A stretch of 64,000 nucleotides of DNA from Phycisphaera sp. GTDB taxonomy: Bacteria; Planctomycetota; Phycisphaerae; Phycisphaerales; UBA1924. The notes beneath the pieces were generated by a model. The model ran no database searches and was not told the DNA's origin. It saw only the letters and a list, made by a program, of their open reading frames with translations. Within the stretch, counting starts at the first letter, position 1. Every line of letters starts with the position of its first letter. The translations under genes and the position numbers were made by a program. The DNA lies in the NCBI GenBank assembly GCA_003712165.1, contig RHLH01000001.1, positions 1,395,575 to 1,459,574 of the forward strand, read 5' to 3'. Shown piece after piece: positions 1-8,922 of this stretch.

Positions 1-2
1 TC

Positions 3-3000
3 GAGATTCACCTGCCAAGCGAGGAAGCGATCCAGAAAGTCATCTCTGCTCTGGGTGTGACGCTCTCCGCGAAGGCCACGCCCTCACTGCTGCGAGTGCT
101 GCGAAACCTGAAAGCGCTGGATTGGGTGGCCAAGGCCACGCAAAGGAAGCACTTGAAGAGCTTTCCCGACCTCGTAGATCAAGTATGGAAGGGATTCATC
201 GGCTTCGACAACGGGAGAGCTCGCAGCGAAGTGCTGAAAAGACTCGGCAAGGAAGACGCGGCGGTGATTGTTGGCGGCGTCTCCAGTTCGACGCTTTCCG
301 GCGGCGGAGAACAGCAAGTAGTAGAGACGCTGATTCGGGATGGTTTGCTTAATGCTCGTAGGGAGCGGTTGTTTTTTCGGCACGATCTGCTCGGTGATTG
401 GGCGCGCCTGCTCGTTCTCATCGAGTCGGGCGAAAGCGTTTCTCAGGTTCTCAAGGAAGCATCAACCTCACTGCGGTGGGAGCCTGCAATCCGGCTGTTC
501 GCCGAATGGCTCCTCCAGGAAGGAGACGCGGAGCGCCAGAGGTTGGTCTCCCTGATCGCCGGCGACCCACTTAGTCCAGGTTCCACAGCGTTGCTCGAAG
601 GCTTGTTCCGATCTCCCGATTGCGGCCCAGTGCTCGCGGTGATTCTTGACCATCCGGCATTGAGCATACCGAAAGCGCTGAATGGACTGCTAAACGCGTT
701 CGTCTCGGTCGCCACACGCCCGGCCACCAAATGCCGAATGATCACCAAGGCTCATCCTGAAAGCGCGTCGATTCGCGAGGCGTTTCGTACCCCTTTACAC
801 GAACTCTGGCCAGCCGTCATGGCTGTAATGGAAACCAAGGCTGAACAGCTCGCCCAGCGCGCGCCCATCCGCCTCGGCGCAGTGGTGCGCAGATGGCTGT
901 CCGATGTGCAAACCGTGGTGCGTCAGGACCTAGTTTCGACTCATTTGGGGTGTTCACGACTGGCCGTTGCATCGGCACGAGAGCTTCAGGCGAGAATAGC
1001 CGAATCGAGATATATGCGCACTGAGGGAGCTGCCCATACGTTCGAGGCAGCGCTCTATGCCGCACCATGGCTTCCTGAAGAGGTCGCTTCGCTCGCACTT
1101 GAGCTCGCCACAAGGAGACCTGAGCCGCAATTCGTGAAAGATCGCGTTGAAGCCGAACAGAAGCGAGTAGCGGAAGAGATCACGGAGCGATTGGCGAAGA
1201 TCCCTCCCGAGGAGCGGATGCGTAGGCAGGGGACGCTGTCCCTTGGGCCCACGCCTCGTAGGAAACGAGCGCCCTTGCCAGATGGTCCGGCAGGCAGGGT
1301 CAATGAGGAGTTCCGCAACGCCGTCTTCGGTACCGGCGTCCTAGTTCGCCTTATGGCTGCTCGTCCCGCAGCCGCTCAGGAAGTGCTTCTGGCGTGCTGT
1401 CTTGAAGATCCCAGCGATGAGGATCCGCTGCACACCTACCACTATCATGGTGATCATACCGGAACGGTCGATCCGATGGGGTGGTATCCGCCACTCTATC
1501 TTCGCGGCCCTTGGCTCGCGCTTCTCGGGCAGCTTCCAGAACAAGGACTTGATGCGGTCATGCGGCTCGTTGCCGCGGGGACCACGGAATGGTTGCGACT
1601 GAACATACCGCGTCCGGACCATGTAAATCATGACTGGATCGTCAGAGTCACTACTGTCACGCTGATGGTTGGCGACACCGAGAGAGTGTTCCGCGGCGAT
1701 CATGATGTTTTTGGTTGGTATCGTGGTTACGGGCGAGCTGGCAGTATCGTCGCCTCAGCCTTGATGGCGCTGGAGTCATGGCTCTACGGGCTAGTTGACG
1801 CCAACCAACCTGTCGATTGGGCCGTGAAACGAATCCTCGAGTCTGGCTCGTCCGTAGCCCTGCTCGGAGTGCTAGGAGCACTCGCTCGCAAGAAACATGA
1901 GCTGCTGGATGGGATCCTTCGGCCACTCATTCAGTCATGGATGGTGCTGGATTGGGATGAACATCTCAGCAGACAGGCAAACTTACCGTCATTTGATCCG
2001 TTTGGATTGAAGGTGCTCAACAGTGTCTATGACAACGAGTCCGAACGCTGGTCCGCGCTGCCGCACCGAAAAATCGGCCTGCCTTGGCTCATCGCTCAAA
2101 AACTCGCGTTTGGGCAGGTGGAGATTGAACAGACATGCGCCGACGCCCGAGCGGTCTGGCAAGCTGAGCTGGATAGTGACACCTGCCTCAGCTCGGAAAC
2201 GGTTGCACGGCTAGTCGCTCTGTTGGACCCGAAGAACCTCACGCTCGTGCAGCAGTCAGACGGCCAACTGATCCTATCGGTGCAGTGGCCGCCCCAACTC
2301 CAAGCGAAGTATGACGAGAAGAGCAAGAGCGCGAGCGCTGGCATTACTGGATTCCAGTTGCGGCAAGTTGTGCGCAAGCTCTTGGATGACCCTTACGCTA
2401 TGAGCGACGAGCAGGCTGAGCTGATCTGGAGTGCGGCATCATCGCTGCCTGATCCGGACTCGAACAGCGGCGAGAATGCTGTGACGATTGTCGATGCTCG
2501 CGCCGCCGTTGCGGCCGCACTAGAGAATCACGCTTGTGCATGGTTGGACAAGTACCCGGATAGGAGGGGGTGGTGCGAGCTGGCCGCCGTGGAGGCGGTT
2601 CGAGATCGGGCTAAGCAAGAGAGCCTTGCGAGCGGGATATCGATGTTCACGGAGTATGGCGAGTCGTTCGCGGGCGCGTGGGGTGTGGCCCGCCTAGCCG
2701 CCGGCGACGCCAGGGAAGTGGTTCGGCGTGTGGTAGCTGAGGCAATGACTGCCCGTGAGCACATCGTGACCGGACAGGTACTCGCTGCCGCTATCCGCCT
2801 TGCGGCAAGAATGCCCGGCGAGCTTGAGCGTCTCTTTAATCTCACATGGCTCTGGGCAGCCCTTCGGAATTTGCCAAGTGGTACTTGGGAATCAGAGGCG
2901 TGGCGGGCCAGAATCGCCGCCGTCAGACGACAGCGCCTCATAGACGCCTATGTGAACAAGCGGATTCCAAGTGCCCCAATACCGTGGGAGGATCTCAGAT

Positions 3001-4064
3001 TGCGCGCCGCCCGTATCAGTGAGCGGCATGAGCGGCGGAGAGAGGCTCGTCGCCCTCAATGGGGCTTGGAAGCAGCCGCATCCGCTCCATTGCCGCTCCC
3101 ATCGACATGGACCGAGTATCACAGTCACGGATTCAACTGGAGCTTGCTTGAAAAGGTCATTGAGCCACGGCTCCCGTATGTGGTTCGACCATCGCTCGAC
3201 CCCAGTCTTCGTCCTCTTGTAGAGTTCGATCAACGGCTACTTGATCTGGCCCTATGGACAATGATGCGAGCGCCGCAACGCCATCGCTATGATTCGTCCG
3301 ACTCACTGCCAGGCATGCTCGGTCGGCACACGCTCAATCGCGCCGCCTCCCTCATTGCCGGCCACGAGGATGAAAGCAAGGCGATCGGCATCTGGAGAAC
3401 GCTGGCGCCGCACTTGGCCCGTCATCATCATTGGGCAGAAGCGTTTTTTGACTCGTGGTTTGCATGTAGCAGAACAGATGCGGAACAAGCCAAGCAGTTT
3501 CACCAGCGATGGCAGAAGATGATCGCACATGCAGACAGCCTGCAGGAGTGGAAGAGCACAGACGGAGAGAAACGGTACAGCCTGCGGAAAGCGAAATCCG
3601 CTTTGCTGGGCGTACATAAACGCGGGTCGAAACTCGGTGTCGTAGAGGATCAGCCTTTCTTGGCGAACATGGTCGATCGCTATGAAACATGGGCGACGGA
3701 GTACGCTGCCGATTCATGGCTTCTGCGATCGTTCTGCTTTTTCCTTCAGAAGCCCGGGGCCGTTGACCTGCGACTACCCGCGATGAGCTGGGTCCGAGAT
3801 GCACTGAAATCGTTGGCGGAGTATCGTGCTGCCGACAAGGACCTCGTCAGTGCGATCGTCGCGTTGTGCGTCATGGTGTGGTATCAGAAATCCCAGGCAG
3901 TTCTGGCCGATCCAGAAGCGCGGTCCGCTCTGATAGACATCGTTCAGCACCTCTCGCATCTACAAGTGCAGGAGGTCAAGGAGCTTAAAGCAGACGTGGA
4001 GGCGGGTATGGCTCAAAACCCCGCGGACAGATCAGTTTCGGACGAGGGCAAACGTAACGGCTGA
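3..4064 (+). CDS. Very large protein of unknown function, 5' end outside window
   Basis: The reading frame is open from the first bases of the window, so the gene starts upstream; a GTG at 57 is only an internal candidate. The visible part is about 1354 residues. The first ~140 residues read like the region that follows an NTPase module in large STAND or AAA-type proteins: a helical winged-helix-like stretch ending in F-F-R-H-D-L-L-G-D-W-A-R, a pattern I associate with such proteins. The remainder is long, helical and Trp-rich, without a Walker motif or a catalytic signature that I can recognise. It converges on the nuclease-like gene at 4136 with about 70 bases between stops. Its size and neighbours fit an immunity or DNA-handling protein, but this is an inference; the diagnostic N-terminus is not in view. 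Confidence 0.7.
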   Translation, partial: EIHLPSEEAIQKVISALGVTLSAKATPSLLRVLRNLKALDWVAKATQRKHLKSFPDLVDQVWKGFIGFDNGRARSEVLKRLGKEDAAVIVGGVSSSTLSGGGEQQVVETLIRDGLLNARRERLFFRHDLLGDWARLLVLIESGESVSQVLKEASTSLRWEPAIRLFAEWLLQEGDAERQRLVSLIAGDPLSPGSTALLEGLFRSPDCGPVLAVILDHPALSIPKALNGLLNAFVSVATRPATKCRMITKAHPESASIREAFRTPLHELWPAVMAVMETKAEQLAQRAPIRLGAVVRRWLSDVQTVVRQDLVSTHLGCSRLAVASARELQARIAESRYMRTEGAAHTFEAALYAAPWLPEEVASLALELATRRPEPQFVKDRVEAEQKRVAEEITERLAKIPPEERMRRQGTLSLGPTPRRKRAPLPDGPAGRVNEEFRNAVFGTGVLVRLMAARPAAAQEVLLACCLEDPSDEDPLHTYHYHGDHTGTVDPMGWYPPLYLRGPWLALLGQLPEQGLDAVMRLVAAGTTEWLRLNIPRPDHVNHDWIVRVTTVTLMVGDTERVFRGDHDVFGWYRGYGRAGSIVASALMALESWLYGLVDANQPVDWAVKRILESGSSVALLGVLGALARKKHELLDGILRPLIQSWMVLDWDEHLSRQANLPSFDPFGLKVLNSVYDNESERWSALPHRKIGLPWLIAQKLAFGQVEIEQTCADARAVWQAELDSDTCLSSETVARLVALLDPKNLTLVQQSDGQLILSVQWPPQLQAKYDEKSKSASAGITGFQLRQVVRKLLDDPYAMSDEQAELIWSAASSLPDPDSNSGENAVTIVDARAAVAAALENHACAWLDKYPDRRGWCELAAVEAVRDRAKQESLASGISMFTEYGESFAGAWGVARLAAGDAREVVRRVVAEAMTAREHIVTGQVLAAAIRLAARMPGELERLFNLTWLWAALRNLPSGTWESEAWRARIAAVRRQRLIDAYVNKRIPSAPIPWEDLRLRAARISERHERRREARRPQWGLEAAASAPLPLPSTWTEYHSHGFNWSLLEKVIEPRLPYVVRPSLDPSLRPLVEFDQRLLDLALWTMMRAPQRHRYDSSDSLPGMLGRHTLNRAASLIAGHEDESKAIGIWRTLAPHLARHHHWAEAFFDSWFACSRTDAEQAKQFHQRWQKMIAHADSLQEWKSTDGEKRYSLRKAKSALLGVHKRGSKLGVVEDQPFLANMVDRYETWATEYAADSWLLRSFCFFLQKPGAVDLRLPAMSWVRDALKSLAEYRAADKDLVSAIVALCVMVWYQKSQAVLADPEARSALIDIVQHLSHLQVQEVKELKADVEAGMAQNPADRSVSDEGKRNG

Positions 4065-4135
4065 CAGAATGGTGAAACACGTTAATGGGGCTGGGGGCGT
4101 GGGACCCTTTGCTCCTCCAAACCACACCCTATGGC

Positions 4136-5494
4136 CTACGTCCAGGCGTACTTGAGGTCTTTCTCCCAGAGCACGCAACTTGCGCTCTCTAAGAGCGCGT
4201 ACGCGCAACCGAGTGCAAGGGCGTGCTCATGGAAGATCCGGGCATCTTTGAGCAGTTGTCTCGCATGTGCGTCTACAAAACCCGACTCGCGAACGACGGC
4301 GATGGTCGACAGGTCATTTGCGCGATCCTGTCCGATTTCTTTTGTGGTGACGAGAACATATCGCGACGGAATGAGGCCTGTTGGCGTTCGCTCTTTTGCT
4401 AGGTCCATCAGAGCGCGGACCCGAGTATCGAACACAGCGTTGGCATACTCGCTGATCGTGCTTGCGTGCTGAGGCCGCGACCGCTCATCGAGCCACTTGA
4501 GCCAGTCGCTGTGAGACACCTGGATCGGAATGAACGGCTGGAGTGGGTCTGAGTCTGCTGCGCACCGTGAACGTTCCTCAATCCAGGCGGCGTGGCTGGG
4601 TGCGAGCCCCGCACCTGCTCCGAGTGTTTCCCTGAACTTCGCCCACTCCTGAACGCTAATATCTGGAAAGGTCCGAGCGACTGGTGGGCAGTGGTCCAGC
4701 CCGCTTGAGTCCAATCGTGGGCGGCCGTGGATAAAGAAGTCTGAGTTGCGGCCTATCCGCGGGGCGGGCTTGACATAGGTTATACCCTTGTGCTCGAACT
4801 CCACATCGATGACTGGTCCCTTGGTGGACTCCTCGTCTGGGCTCTCAAACAACATCTGGGTGACGAACGGCTGCGAGAACTCGTTCCAAGAGGCCCGTAA
4901 GGCGTCGTAGGCATTGGAACAGCAGGTGTCGCGAATCGCGACATAGTCGATGGGCCACAAGAAGTAGCTGTCAAACGAATCGCTGAAGTAGTAGCACCCC
5001 GCTACAACCAAACCGTCAATGTGATGCGTGTCATTTCGGACTCGCCTCTCGGCGATGTCGAGTAGTAATTGATGGTCGAGGGCGGTGTAGCCATTGTTGA
5101 TCAGCAGCAGCACAGACGAATGCGTTTCTGGCTTGTCGAGTCGTGTTTGCTTCAACTGCTTGTTGGCTGTCGAGATCGCGTTCTTCACCGGACCTTCCAG
5201 AATGCGGTCGTATTGCTTCCTCCCTGAGATGCTCAGCAACTCGTGGTCCAGAATGACAACATCTCGGTCGGGCTGTCCCTCTGCGAAGAGCTCTGCAACC
5301 TTCGCCTGCCTGGTTTGCTTCGCTAGGCCGTCCTCTTCGATGAGTTTGAGCTCTAGAGCCGTGCCATCGAGCAAGTAGTCCGCGTTCCGTGGATCGCGAG
5401 CACTATGACTCGTGACGGCGCGTGTTCCACCAGCGTCTTCGATGATTGAGTCCAGGTCACCTTCAGTGAGCGGTCGTATGCGGAGCGTCTCCAT
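4136..5494 (-). CDS. Protein with PD-(D/E)xK nuclease-like N-terminal motif
   Basis: 452 residues. Near the N-terminus, an acidic helix (residues 12-20) is followed by A-D-Y at 38-40 and E-L-K at 48-50 with a further E at 53. This spacing matches the D-x(n)-E-x-K core of the PD-(D/E)xK nuclease superfamily. The next segment (R-D-V-V-I-L-D, about residue 77) looks like the following core strand. The remaining ~350 residues are not recognised; they contain an F-P-D-I-S stretch and a helical C-terminus. No signal peptide or membrane segment is seen, so it should be cytoplasmic. It converges on the giant gene upstream and faces a GC-rich spacer. A short inverted repeat lies just before its start. 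It could be a defence-associated nuclease, but only the motif supports this. Confidence 0.7.
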   Translation of the reverse strand: METLRIRPLTEGDLDSIIEDAGGTRAVTSHSARDPRNADYLLDGTALELKLIEEDGLAKQTRQAKVAELFAEGQPDRDVVILDHELLSISGRKQYDRILEGPVKNAISTANKQLKQTRLDKPETHSSVLLLINNGYTALDHQLLLDIAERRVRNDTHHIDGLVVAGCYYFSDSFDSYFLWPIDYVAIRDTCCSNAYDALRASWNEFSQPFVTQMLFESPDEESTKGPVIDVEFEHKGITYVKPAPRIGRNSDFFIHGRPRLDSSGLDHCPPVARTFPDISVQEWAKFRETLGAGAGLAPSHAAWIEERSRCAADSDPLQPFIPIQVSHSDWLKWLDERSRPQHASTISEYANAVFDTRVRALMDLAKERTPTGLIPSRYVLVTTKEIGQDRANDLSTIAVVRESGFVDAHARQLLKDARIFHEHALALGCAYALLESASCVLWEKDLKYAWT

Positions 5495-5505
5495 CGTAAG
5501 ATGGT

Positions 5506-5520
5506 AGATCGAAACGATCT
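5506..5520. promoter_or_regulatory. Inverted repeat upstream of the nuclease-like gene
   Basis: Six-base arms AGATCG and CGATCT flank AAA, 12 bases before the start codon at 5494 on the minus strand. The position would suit an operator, but the repeat is short and could be chance. Confidence 0.25.
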
Positions 5521-5824
5521 TGGTGCGCGCACCGATCGATCAATTCGCATTTGGTGCGGCTCGTCGCTTCCATCCCCCTTCAGGGCACCACTGCCGCTGT
5601 CGCCGCTGCGCTCCCGGTCTCCCGGGCTTGCACGCTTTGCGTCAGGCTGCCTTGGGCACCCTTACTGGGAGTTTGTCACCCGGCAAGCAAGCTGCGCGTG
5701 CACATTCGACCTGGCGACGGCTCCGCTGCGCGTTCTCCGTTCACACCTACGAGTGGCCCATGTCTCCCGCGAAGGAGCCGCACGTCGCCGGACCCGCGAA
5801 GGTCCTCTTAGGCCTATTGACGTG
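5521..5824. other. GC-rich spacer with no supported gene
   Basis: About 300 bases between the start of the nuclease-like gene and the end of the collagen-like gene. Overlapping open frames run through it on the plus strand, but they continue into the collagen-coding repeat and have no ribosome binding site or protein-like composition. I see no RNA gene or clear terminator here. Confidence 0.4.
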
Positions 5825-6757
5825 TCATGGTCCTCCGCCGGGCTCTCCGGGTGGTCCCGGCGGTCCCTCTTCGCCCCGTGGTCCTTGTGGGCCAACTGGG
5901 CCGGGCGGTCCTTGTGGTCCCTCTGGTCCGACGGGACCAACCACACCCGGTGTGCCCTGTGGACCAGCCGAACCGGTCGGCCCTCGCTCGCCTTGAGGTC
6001 CTGCTTGCCCTGTGGGGCCGATTGAACCCGCCGGCCCCTGCAAGAGTGCCCGCACGTCGGCATCGGCCTGAATCCGCTTCACGAGAGGATCAACCGGCTT
6101 GATCCACACAACGGTGCCCAAAACGGGCACCAGACAAGCCAGCGCCAGCATGAGCGAGCGCCGGGCGGCACGGTGAACTCCAACGCGCAGATCGTTCTGT
6201 GGCCCCATTTTCTCTGCACACGCGAACTCGATCTGTGCGAGCGCGAGTTTGGCTTTGTCCGCATCTGCCCAGTCAATATCGGCGTGGTGGACAACCTCCG
6301 ATTGGTAGGTGCGGAAATACATGAGCAGTAGAAACACGGCCATGAAGACGAAGCAGAGGGGGATGAAGGCCAGCCAACGGACGGGCGCTTGGGGCAGTAG
6401 GGCCGCGTTCGCCGCGAGCAAGAGCGCACTGACGGTTAGCATTACCTTGCTCTTGTCGTCAACCACCTCTCTTCGGCTCTCCTCACGTTTGGCCGCGCCG
6501 CGAGCTTCCTCCAATGCCAAGTCCGCGTCGGCGTCGTCGGGCAATTTTACCCCGTCCTGTGCGTTGGCGTGGGTCAGTTGGCCTGCTCGGACCTCTTTGT
6601 AAGTGTGGCCGTAATTGAGGACAAACAACATCGCGTGTGCAACTATATACGCAGTATGACTAGCCCACTCGTCAGTAGTCTCTATCCAATTTTTTGAAGA
6701 CTTCTTTCCCTGTACCTTTGCCTGTTGTGGTGCGGATGATGCTGGATCGTCGGGCAT
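5825..6757 (-). CDS. Membrane protein with collagen-like C-terminal tail, third gene of graspetide operon
   Basis: 310 residues. Residues 1-100 are a charged, partly helical cytoplasmic-type region. A pair of hydrophobic helices follows at about 104-122 and 127-148, and a third at about 201-219. Residues 241-306 are 22 uninterrupted G-x-y triplets rich in P, Q and E, closing with G-G-G-P: a collagen-like triple-helix tail. The layout of a charged [10 protein letters not shown] helix running into a two-helix hairpin resembles small 2TM effector families linked to bacterial immunity (SLATT- or Pycsar-type), but that is a resemblance in layout only. The start codon lies 2 bases after the ATP-grasp ligase stop, so the two are almost certainly co-translated. 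It could be an exporter accessory, an immunity protein or a peptide-binding scaffold; I cannot choose between these. Confidence 0.85.
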   Translation of the reverse strand: MPDDPASSAPQQAKVQGKKSSKNWIETTDEWASHTAYIVAHAMLFVLNYGHTYKEVRAGQLTHANAQDGVKLPDDADADLALEEARGAAKREESRREVVDDKSKVMLTVSALLLAANAALLPQAPVRWLAFIPLCFVFMAVFLLLMYFRTYQSEVVHHADIDWADADKAKLALAQIEFACAEKMGPQNDLRVGVHRAARRSLMLALACLVPVLGTVVWIKPVDPLVKRIQADADVRALLQGPAGSIGPTGQAGPQGERGPTGSAGPQGTPGVVGPVGPEGPQGPPGPVGPQGPRGEEGPPGPPGEPGGGP

Positions 6758-6759
6758 TA

Positions 6760-7785
6760 CTATGACTCTACCCCGGTTCGTAGGGCATTAACGAACGACG
6801 CGCCGACATCACTTGCCCCCGCAAGATCGAGCCAAGCCCATTGGCCGTTTGGATTGACTTCGAAGAATGTCCAACGCCCGTCCGAGTCGATCGCAAAGTC
6901 TATCGCCGCGAACCGAAGCCCGTACCCTTGCATCAACTCGCGAACTCCCTGTGCGACATGCGAAGGCGCGGACAAGGGTGCGTAGCGAACATCTCGCATG
7001 TTGTCACGCCGAATGTCCAGCCTCTGGGAACCGTCGGCGTCTTTGGCGGTCAATGAAACTGCCGTAATGAAATCGTCCACCACGATCATCCGAACGTCCG
7101 TCGCTTTGTTGACTTGAGCCTGAAAGAGCACGGGGCAACTGGAGAGCCGGTCGAACAAGTGCTCATGCGATTGGTTGATGGACTGGGTATAAATCAATGT
7201 ATCGTCCGCCGGATCAGTCCGTTCGATGTACCCGCTGGCAAGGGGCTTTGCCACCAACTTCGGCCCGTGCGCGATCAAGAACTGCTTTGCCTCTTCCGCG
7301 TCGTTGGTAACAACCCACTCCGGTACGCACAAGCCGCACGTTTGAGCTCGCGTGAGCTGCTCTACCTTGTGTGAAGCCATGAAGTTCCGGGGCGGGTAGT
7401 TGATCCATTTTGATGGCGGAACGTGCGAGAGGAATCCCTCAATGGCTTCTGCCCATTCGTCGGACGCGTGATTCTGTAGTGATGAATCGCCAGCAACGGG
7501 CGGGATGAAGGGCTTAGGTCGACGATACACTACGGTTCCGATAGTCGTTACTTCAACCTTGTGCCCATTCCATGCGAGCTGCAAACCATGCGCGGAAAGT
7601 GCTACCTGAATCGTGTCGAGTGCGGTGTCCGTATCAAACCGGCAGTAGGCAACTTCCGCGCGAGCCAACCTGTCACACAGGTAGTCGGCTGTGGCGTCCG
7701 TAGAGTTGGTGATAATCATAGCTAACGAGTCAGGCATGCGCTCCATCCAAGCGAGGAATGCCGGCGAGCTGACATACTTGTGCAT
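6760..7785 (-). CDS. MvdD-like ATP-grasp graspetide ligase (macrocyclase)
   Basis: Predicted to use ATP to activate acidic side chains of the precursor and join them to Thr/Ser or Lys side chains, forming ester or amide rings in the cytoplasm. Seen: an N-terminal segment M-I-I-T-N-S-T-D like MvdC/MvdD enzymes; a middle N-Y-P-P-R-N with A-S-H-K-V-E-Q-L and [13 protein letters not shown] with a basic and Gly pattern; [12 protein letters not shown]; and metal-binding A-I-D-F plus E-V-N-P-N-G-Q-W near residues 309-316. Length (~341) is usual for the family. I prefer the ATG at 7785 because AGGAG lies 10 bases upstream; a GTG at 7794 and an ATG at 7719 are alternatives. It overlaps the end of the precursor gene by 56 bases with the preferred start and is followed after 2 bases by the membrane protein gene. 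Confidence 0.9.
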   Translation of the reverse strand: MHKYVSSPAFLAWMERMPDSLAMIITNSTDATADYLCDRLARAEVAYCRFDTDTALDTIQVALSAHGLQLAWNGHKVEVTTIGTVVYRRPKPFIPPVAGDSSLQNHASDEWAEAIEGFLSHVPPSKWINYPPRNFMASHKVEQLTRAQTCGLCVPEWVVTNDAEEAKQFLIAHGPKLVAKPLASGYIERTDPADDTLIYTQSINQSHEHLFDRLSSCPVLFQAQVNKATDVRMIVVDDFITAVSLTAKDADGSQRLDIRRDNMRDVRYAPLSAPSHVAQGVRELMQGYGLRFAAIDFAIDSDGRWTFFEVNPNGQWAWLDLAGASDVGASFVNALRTGVES

Positions 7786-8137
7786 CTTGGTCACACTCCT
7801 CGCGCCTTACTTCCGTCATTGTCTGCGTGTTGACTGCGGTGGCGCGTGGTAGCGCGGCCAATCCAAACCGCACTGGATCTTGGTCGCTTTCTTCACGAGT
7901 CTTGGTGATGGTCTGTGTTTCGGTCGCGGCCACTCGCGGGAACGCACCCAATCCGTGTTGATTGGCGTCTTGGTCGTCTTCTTCTCGTGTCGCGGTGAGT
8001 GTCTTGGTGGGGTCACTGAAGCATCCGGCGTATTGGTCGGGCTCTTCCCTCGCTCGGGTTTGAGTTTTTGTGGTGGCGTCGAACAAAACGTCTTCGCTCG
8101 ATTCCTCAAATGCTGTCCAGAATGACGGTTTATGCAT
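7730..8137 (-). CDS. Multi-core graspetide precursor peptide
   Basis: 135 residues. A leader of about 20 residues is followed by four repeats with the pattern T-x-T-x-T-x-x-R-E-E-x-D-Q-D: Thr at 23/25/27, 44/46/48, 74/76/78 and 104/106/108, each followed by two Glu and one or two Asp. Repeat 1 ends D-Q-Y instead of D-Q-D, and repeat 4 carries one extra Arg before the Glu pair. Linkers 2 to 4 share G-L-x-A-x-P-R. Three Thr facing alternating acidic residues is the classic donor/acceptor arrangement of graspetides (omega-ester peptides), where an ATP-grasp enzyme makes side-chain rings, and the enzyme is encoded directly downstream. Start ATG 8137 has GGAG 7 bases upstream. Cysteines occur at 39, 115 and 122. 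The core spelling does not match microviridin (T-x-K-Y-P-S-D) or plesiocin (T-T-x-x-x-x-E-E). Confidence 0.9.
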   Translation of the reverse strand: MHKPSFWTAFEESSEDVLFDATTKTQTRAREEPDQYAGCFSDPTKTLTATREEDDQDANQHGLGAFPRVAATETQTITKTREESDQDPVRFGLAALPRATAVNTQTMTEVRREECDQDAQVCQLAGIPRLDGAHA

Positions 8138-8166
8138 TGACAGACTCCAAGAGCTAGGTGCTTACC

Positions 8167-8175
8167 ATTCTAGCA
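8167..8175 (-). promoter_or_regulatory. Possible extended -10 promoter for the graspetide operon
   Basis: Read on the minus strand, TGC is followed by TAGAAT about 30 bases before the precursor start. This fits an extended -10 element. No good -35 box is visible at the usual distance. Confidence 0.3.
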
Positions 8176-8783
8176 TGGTTCCCAGTCATTACACTCCCTC
8201 GGTCTAGCCCTCAGAGCCGCCGCTGCCCGCGAGTCCGTGCTCGGATTTGACCTGCCCCCAAGTCCTGGTCCAGTTAGTTTGCGATAACTTCGCGTACTTG
8301 ACCTCACAGTGAGAGGCAGGCGGGTCATGGCAGTTGACCAAGCTTTCACCGCGAAACCAGAGCCTGTGTCTTCGGGCTCTAGAGGCGGATCTGGCCCGTA
8401 AAATGTTCAACTGGTGTCCTGTAACCCCGACATTGATTGCTTGGTGGCCGGGCGAGTACCGGGGCCATCTGGATTTATAGACGATTTCAATCGTGTCTTG
8501 TCATCCAGGGAATCGGTATCGCGAGTTAAACTCGCCATACTGCTGTATATCTAATTCAAAAAACCAGGTTGAGTTAGTTATAGCCAGATTCTGCCCGTGT
8601 CGGGCACTGATCATGACTCAAAATTGTGGCATGGTGCTCGCCCATGCTGCCATGTCTTGAATCTCCCCGCTGATAATCGACAACTCTCAATGCTGACCCC
8701 ATGCATTGTACGTTCACCGTGCACTCAACACTTGTTCAATGCAGTCAAACTAATGTCCCGAGATTCTCAAGATATTAGAACGC
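8176..8783. other. Spacer with IS-end scars, no supported gene
   Basis: No convincing gene. TGACCTGCCCCC at 8251-8262 followed by a GTTAGTTTGC stretch resembles the end of the IS3-type element whose remains lie at 27.6-27.9 kb. A 25-base segment at 8405-8429 recurs with three differences at 36060-36084. The rest is AT-richer than the flanks. Confidence 0.4.
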
Positions 8784-8824
8784 GTGGCCCTCTGCATCGG
8801 TTCAAACCAATCGCAGAGGGCCAC
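8784..8824 (-). terminator. Long hairpin downstream of the FG-GAP-like gene
   Basis: Perfect 12-base arms GTGGCCCTCTGC and GCAGAGGGCCAC, with a nested GGTT/AACC stem inside the 17-base loop. It lies about 100 bases beyond the stop of the minus-strand gene at 8923. There is no T-run, so it may stabilise the mRNA end or end transcription by another route. Confidence 0.4.
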
Positions 8825-8922
8825 TACACAGTCCAAAACTGTAGAGCCAGAATCACTCGACAGTTGGTATTGTATGATTCAGTCACCCAAAGTGACTATG
8901 CACCATGAGCATCAGACCGTGT

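Noticed and set aside
5825..6030. Eukaryotic contamination, because of the collagen repeat
   Set aside because: The repeat is in frame with a bacterial-type membrane protein in an operon with 2-base spacing to a bacterial ligase.
5501..6102. Several overlapping plus-strand open frames, up to 174 codons
   Set aside because: They are the antisense of the G-x-y repeat of the collagen-tailed gene and of a GC-rich spacer; no ribosome binding site and skewed composition.
7800..8090. A CRISPR-like or tandem repeat array
   Set aside because: The ~90-base periodicity is coding repetition of the graspetide cores in one open frame; spacers are not unique non-coding segments.
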